This document shows, piece after piece, positions 61,527 through 64,000 of a stretch of 64,000 nucleotides of DNA. Position 1 is the stretch's first letter. Each line of letters begins with the position of its first letter. The DNA is taken from positions 29,906 to 93,905 of the forward strand of contig JAEYKI010000022.1 in NCBI GenBank assembly GCA_023408315.1. The letters are read 5' to 3'. Source of the stretch: Bacillota bacterium. GTDB lineage: Bacteria > Bacillota > Clostridia > Christensenellales > Christensenellaceae. Under the pieces are notes generated by a model. That model had not been told where the DNA came from, made no database searches, and worked only from the letters and a program-made list of their open reading frames with translations. A program made the translations under genes and the position numbers.

Positions 61527-61552
61527 AAGCGCCTTAATTAAGGCGCTTTTTT
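61527..61552 (+). terminator. Terminator of the cargo gene
   Basis: AGCGCCTT (61528-61535), AATT and AAGGCGCT (61540-61547) followed by TTTTTC. Confidence 0.88.
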
Positions 61553-61573
61553 CTATTTGAAGGAGGTGCGGCT

Positions 61574-62488
61574 ATGAAAGAACCCAAACAAAAGCCCAAG
61601 ATGGAAAAGCCCAAGCTGCTTGAAAAGCCGGGAGCCGTGGCGCGGGATGCCCGCGCCATCCTTACGGAGCATTACAGAAATCAGGCGCAGGAACGGCAGG
61701 CCGGAAGCATCGGCCAGCAGGAGGACAGCCCCACAGAATACGCGACCCAGCGTGTGGAAACCGCTGCCAACCGTGGCGCGGCGCAGGCCGCCGATACCGT
61801 CCGTTATAGCGTAAAAAAGGCGGGACAGCATTTCGGGGACAGCAGACAGGCCCATGTGGAAAATGCCTATACCGCAGACCCGGAGGACGGCCCCAATAGC
61901 CCCCGCCCTTCACCATCAAAGCAGCAGGCCATGAAGCAGCAAAAAAAGAACGGCCCCCAAGAAGCCCATGCAACCGCCAACGCCCAGCCGTCACAGGCTG
62001 GGCGTTCTTCTACTATGCGCGGGCAGCGGGCCGCAGACCCGCAGGGAGCCGCCAAGCGGAAGTTCCGGCTGAAACGGGCAAAGGATGTGAAGCCCAAACA
62101 GCAATCTATCCGGCAGGCAGCCGTGAGAGGCGAGGAACAGCGGGAGCTTTCCAGTTTGCAAGCTGCCCAGCGGCAAAAAAACCTTTCCCCACAGGCTGGA
62201 AAGAAACAAGCGCAATCCCAAATATCCAACCGCATCCAAACCACGGAGCAGGCGAAAAAACGCATCCGCAGGGCGTCTACGGCGGGCGTCAAAAGCGGGA
62301 ATGCCGCCGTAAAGACCGCCGCCTACGCCAAGAATCAGGCCGCAAAAAAGGCCGTCAAGCCGCCCGGAAGGAGGCCGTCAAGCGCACCGCACAGGCAGCG
62401 AAGGCCACGGCCAAGTTTGCCGTCCGCGTGGCAAAGCTGGCGGTCAAGGCCGCCGCCGCGCTGGTCAAAGGGCTTGTGGCCCTTGTAG
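61574..62488 (+). CDS. Zero-frame product of the wall-hydrolase gene (N-terminal half)
   Basis: 304 residues, extremely basic and rich in Lys, Gln and Ala, with no membrane segment: it starts MKEPKQKPKMEKPKLLEKPG and contains VARDARAIL. It corresponds to the N-terminal cytosolic half of the NlpC/P60 mobile-element protein (CD1108-like in C. difficile elements), normally one frame. After residue 259, read at the A AAA AAG site (62344-62350), the zero frame continues for about 45 Pro/Arg/Ser-rich residues that look non-native and then stops. GAAGGAGG before the ATG. Confidence 0.8.
   Translation: MKEPKQKPKMEKPKLLEKPGAVARDARAILTEHYRNQAQERQAGSIGQQEDSPTEYATQRVETAANRGAAQAADTVRYSVKKAGQHFGDSRQAHVENAYTADPEDGPNSPRPSPSKQQAMKQQKKNGPQEAHATANAQPSQAGRSSTMRGQRAADPQGAAKRKFRLKRAKDVKPKQQSIRQAAVRGEEQRELSSLQAAQRQKNLSPQAGKKQAQSQISNRIQTTEQAKKRIRRASTAGVKSGNAAVKTAAYAKNQAAKKAVKPPGRRPSSAPHRQRRPRPSLPSAWQSWRSRPPPRWSKGLWPL
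62344..62350 (+). promoter_or_regulatory. A AAA AAG slippery heptamer, candidate -1 programmed frameshift site
   Basis: In the zero frame the codons read GCA AAA AAG, the X XXY YYZ arrangement of the E. coli dnaX site. Slipping back one base continues as GGC CGT CAA GCC GCC CGG AAG, directly into the frame that encodes the membrane segment and NlpC/P60 domain. An 11-nt direct repeat GGCCGTCAAGC occurs at 62350-62360 and 62373-62383 just downstream. No clear upstream Shine-Dalgarno stimulator is seen. Confidence 0.6.
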
Positions 62489-63549
62489 GCGCAGGCGGGG
62501 CTGCCCTTGTGTTGTTACTCATTGTGGCCGCCGTCGCCGCCCTGATTGCTTCCCCGTTTGGCGTGTTCTTCTCCGGCGAGGACAAGAGCGCCAATGTAAC
62601 CCCTATTTCAAATGTGGTGCAGGAGGTAAACTCCGAATTCAGCCAGCGGATAGAGGACATCAAGCAGGCCCACAGTGATGTTGATAGCGTGGAAATCCAT
62701 TATCCCGGCAGCGCTGACAATATCCGGGTGGATAACTGGATGGACGTTGTGGCCGTGTTCGCCGTTAAGACGGCCACGGACACCGAAAACGGCATGGACG
62801 TTGTGACCATCGACACGGCCCGCATCGACTTGATAAAAGCCGTGTTTTGGGACATGAACGATATCGATTATGAGATAGAAACCATCGAGCATACGGAAAC
62901 GGAAACCATTATCCATGAGGACGGCACGACCAGCGAGGTAACAAACACGACTTATGAATACATCCTTCATATCACCATCACTAGCAAGACAGCCGAGCAG
63001 CAGGCCGATGAATACGGCTTTACTGCCAACCAAAAGGACATACTGGAAGGAATGTTGTCCGGGGAATTTCGGCCCCTGATGTTTGCCTTGCTGGGCATGG
63101 ACGGGGATATTGGCCTTACGCCGGAGCAGCTTCAAAACCTGTATAACGACCTGCCCGTAGGGGAATTGGGCGGGGAAATCGTGCGGCTGGCTCTTTCCCG
63201 GCTGGGCGACCCGTACAGCCAGCCAAAGGCCGGACAGGGAAGCTACACCGATTGCAGCTATCTTGCGCAATGGTGCTACGCGCAGGTGGGCATATCCATT
63301 CCCCGGACGGCAGCGGCACAAGGAAAATACTGTGTGGACAACGGCCTGACCATATCCCCGAATGACCTTGTACCGGGCGACCTTGTTTTCTTCTCCCACG
63401 ATACCAACGGACGGTTTATGAACATTACTCATGTCGCCATCTATGCCGGGGATGGTTACATTGTGGACGCTTCAAGCTCAAAGGGGCAGGTAGTGTACCG
63501 CAAACTGTTCAGCGGGCAGGTGCTTTACGGAAGGCCGCATATTCAATAA
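62350..63549 (+). CDS. Membrane-anchored NlpC/P60 wall hydrolase, -1 frame continuation
   Basis: After a -1 shift the product continues for 399 residues (total 658). An Ala/Lys-rich stretch (RTAQAAKATAKFAVRVAK) leads into a membrane segment (ALVLLLIVAAVAALIAS), a spacer domain of about 200 residues and a C40 peptidase. The nucleophile lies in YTDCSYLAQWCY, and the histidine in HVAIYAGDGYIVDASS. It should cut peptidoglycan to let the conjugation machinery pass the wall. There is no separate ribosome site or good start for this half; a GTG at 62428 lies inside the membrane-segment lead-in. Confidence 0.85.
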   Translation, partial: GRQAARKEAVKRTAQAAKATAKFAVRVAKLAVKAAAALVKGLVALVGAGGAALVLLLIVAAVAALIASPFGVFFSGEDKSANVTPISNVVQEVNSEFSQRIEDIKQAHSDVDSVEIHYPGSADNIRVDNWMDVVAVFAVKTATDTENGMDVVTIDTARIDLIKAVFWDMNDIDYEIETIEHTETETIIHEDGTTSEVTNTTYEYILHITITSKTAEQQADEYGFTANQKDILEGMLSGEFRPLMFALLGMDGDIGLTPEQLQNLYNDLPVGELGGEIVRLALSRLGDPYSQPKAGQGSYTDCSYLAQWCYAQVGISIPRTAAAQGKYCVDNGLTISPNDLVPGDLVFFSHDTNGRFMNITHVAIYAGDGYIVDASSSKGQVVYRKLFSGQVLYGRPHIQ

Positions 63550-63562
63550 TCAGGTTTTCGCC

Positions 63563-63638
63563 TTGCATTTTTTATGTTTATTGGCTATAATTAAAACCCT
63601 CCATTATAACACCAACCTTTTACGATGGTGCTATAATG
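63563..63638 (+). promoter_or_regulatory. Promoter and dyad operator of the MerR-family gene
   Basis: TTGCAT (63563-63568), a 17-bp spacer and TATAAT (63586-63591) make one promoter. Downstream, CATTATAACACC (63602-63613) and GGTGCTATAATG (63627-63638) form a 12-bp dyad with one mismatch. Each arm contains a TATAAT facing outward on its own strand, so the dyad may be both operator and a second, symmetric promoter. Confidence 0.6.
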
Positions 63639-63663
63639 CAGAGAAGGGAGGTGATAGGATTGG

Positions 63664-64000
63664 ATGAACACTTATAAAACAGCACAGATAGCACATCGGA
63701 TTGGAATTCATCCCAACACTGTACGGCTTTATGAGGAATTAGGACTTATTCCAAAACCGCAACGAGAAGCGAACGGGTATCGTGTCTTTACAGATTTTCA
63801 TATTGAGCAATTCAAGTTTGCAAGAACTGCCCTAAAAGTTGAGGTTTTACAAAATGGTCTTAGAAAGCAAGCGATTAACATCATTAAGACCTCTGCTGCC
63901 AAAGTTTTTGATAGAGATATTTCTCTTACAGAGTTTTATTTGCAGCAAATAAAAAGAGAGAAAAAAAACGCCGAAGAAGCCATAGCCATTACCGGAAGGC
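63664..64000 (+). CDS. MerR-family transcriptional regulator, 3' end outside window
   Basis: 112 codons visible from ATG 63664, 10 nt after GGGAGGTG. The translation starts MNTYKTAQIAHRIGIHPNTV with RLYEELGLIPKPQREANGYR, the MerR winged helix, followed by the helical linker. The effector domain is outside the window, so the ligand cannot be guessed. It follows the hydrolase gene and a dyad operator, and is probably autoregulated. Confidence 0.9.
   Translation, partial: MNTYKTAQIAHRIGIHPNTVRLYEELGLIPKPQREANGYRVFTDFHIEQFKFARTALKVEVLQNGLRKQAINIIKTSAAKVFDRDISLTEFYLQQIKREKKNAEEAIAITGR

Larger units (their letters stand above)
45065..64000 (+). mobile_element. Left part of a Tn1549/CTn-like integrative conjugative element
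   Basis: From just past the tRNA-Ser terminator to the window edge the genes are those of a conjugative element: Toprim/DUF3991, ArdA, MobC, relaxase, PcfB, VirD4, Maff2, VirB6-like, PrgI, VirB4 and an NlpC/P60 hydrolase, in the order typical of Tn1549-like elements of Clostridia. Backbone codons are richer in G+C in the third position than the flanking host genes. The exact left boundary, the right end and the integrase are not visible. Two A+T-rich cargo units are inserted at 45643-49120 and about 60620-61552. Confidence 0.88.

Noticed and set aside
62428..63549. Independent start (GTG 62428) for the NlpC/P60 half
   Set aside because: No ribosome site precedes it, and it begins within the Ala/Lys-rich lead-in that continues from the upstream frame across the slippery site.

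Overview
The window reads as a spore-forming Clostridia chromosome (Bacillota) that has received an integrative conjugative element (ICE). Host genes occupy about 1-45030. Evidence for the host: the yabE-ksgA neighbourhood, spore-germination GerB/GerC-type genes, DUF1540 and DUF2284 proteins, paired ACT/PFL genes, strong AGGAGG-type ribosome sites and TTGACA/TATAAT-like promoters. I cannot name the species.

Host part, left to right: a partial phosphoenolpyruvate-carboxykinase-like gene (-); yabE-ksgA (-) divergent from a class B penicillin-binding lipoprotein whose promoter predicts a leaderless mRNA; a DUF308 membrane protein; a two-component system (-) divergent from a DrrAB-type ABC exporter; ychF (-) and uppP (+); a PHP histidinol phosphatase (-); an operon queT / LOG / membrane protein / ACT / PFL / pepF (13559-19038); a TIM-barrel isomerase; two DUF1540 genes (-) facing gerC-gerB; leuS (-); an operon DUF1015 / aspartate kinase / AEC transporter / purL (25882-33372); a SpoIIQ-like M23 peptidase; phosphohexomutase and Dabb genes (-); a 42-residue protein; ogt and DUF2284 (-); a 2-oxoacid dehydrogenase operon E2-E3-E1 with a fused E1 and a hairpin-rich leader; rmuC; a lipoprotein (-); and a tRNA-Ser(CGA) gene preceded by a decayed tRNA-Ser copy.

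From just after the tRNA-Ser terminator to the right edge lies the left part of a Tn1549/CTn-like ICE. Its right end and integrase are outside the window. It carries a small leading gene, a DUF3991/Toprim protein, a DUF4406-like protein, the antirestriction protein ArdA, a candidate oriT, MobC, relaxase, a PcfB protein with a duplicated domain, and a type IV secretion set: VirD4, Maff2, VirB6-like, PrgI, VirB4 and an NlpC/P60 wall hydrolase. The hydrolase gene is split over two frames exactly at an A AAA AAG slippery heptamer. A partial MerR regulator ends the window.

Two A+T-rich cargo units interrupt this backbone, each with its own transcription signals. One is an ietA/ietS-type AAA+ ATPase plus subtilisin-like protease pair (a reported defence / plasmid-incompatibility module), on the opposite strand with a consensus promoter and a 16-bp terminator stem. 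The other is an unrecognised membrane-anchored protein between virB4 and the hydrolase gene, with a hairpin on each side. The most interesting signals are the probable programmed -1 frameshift, the two cargo units, the nested-hairpin leader of the dehydrogenase operon, a dispersed multi-hairpin repeat family, and repeated TGTTATC motifs beside the tRNA that may be integrase arm sites.
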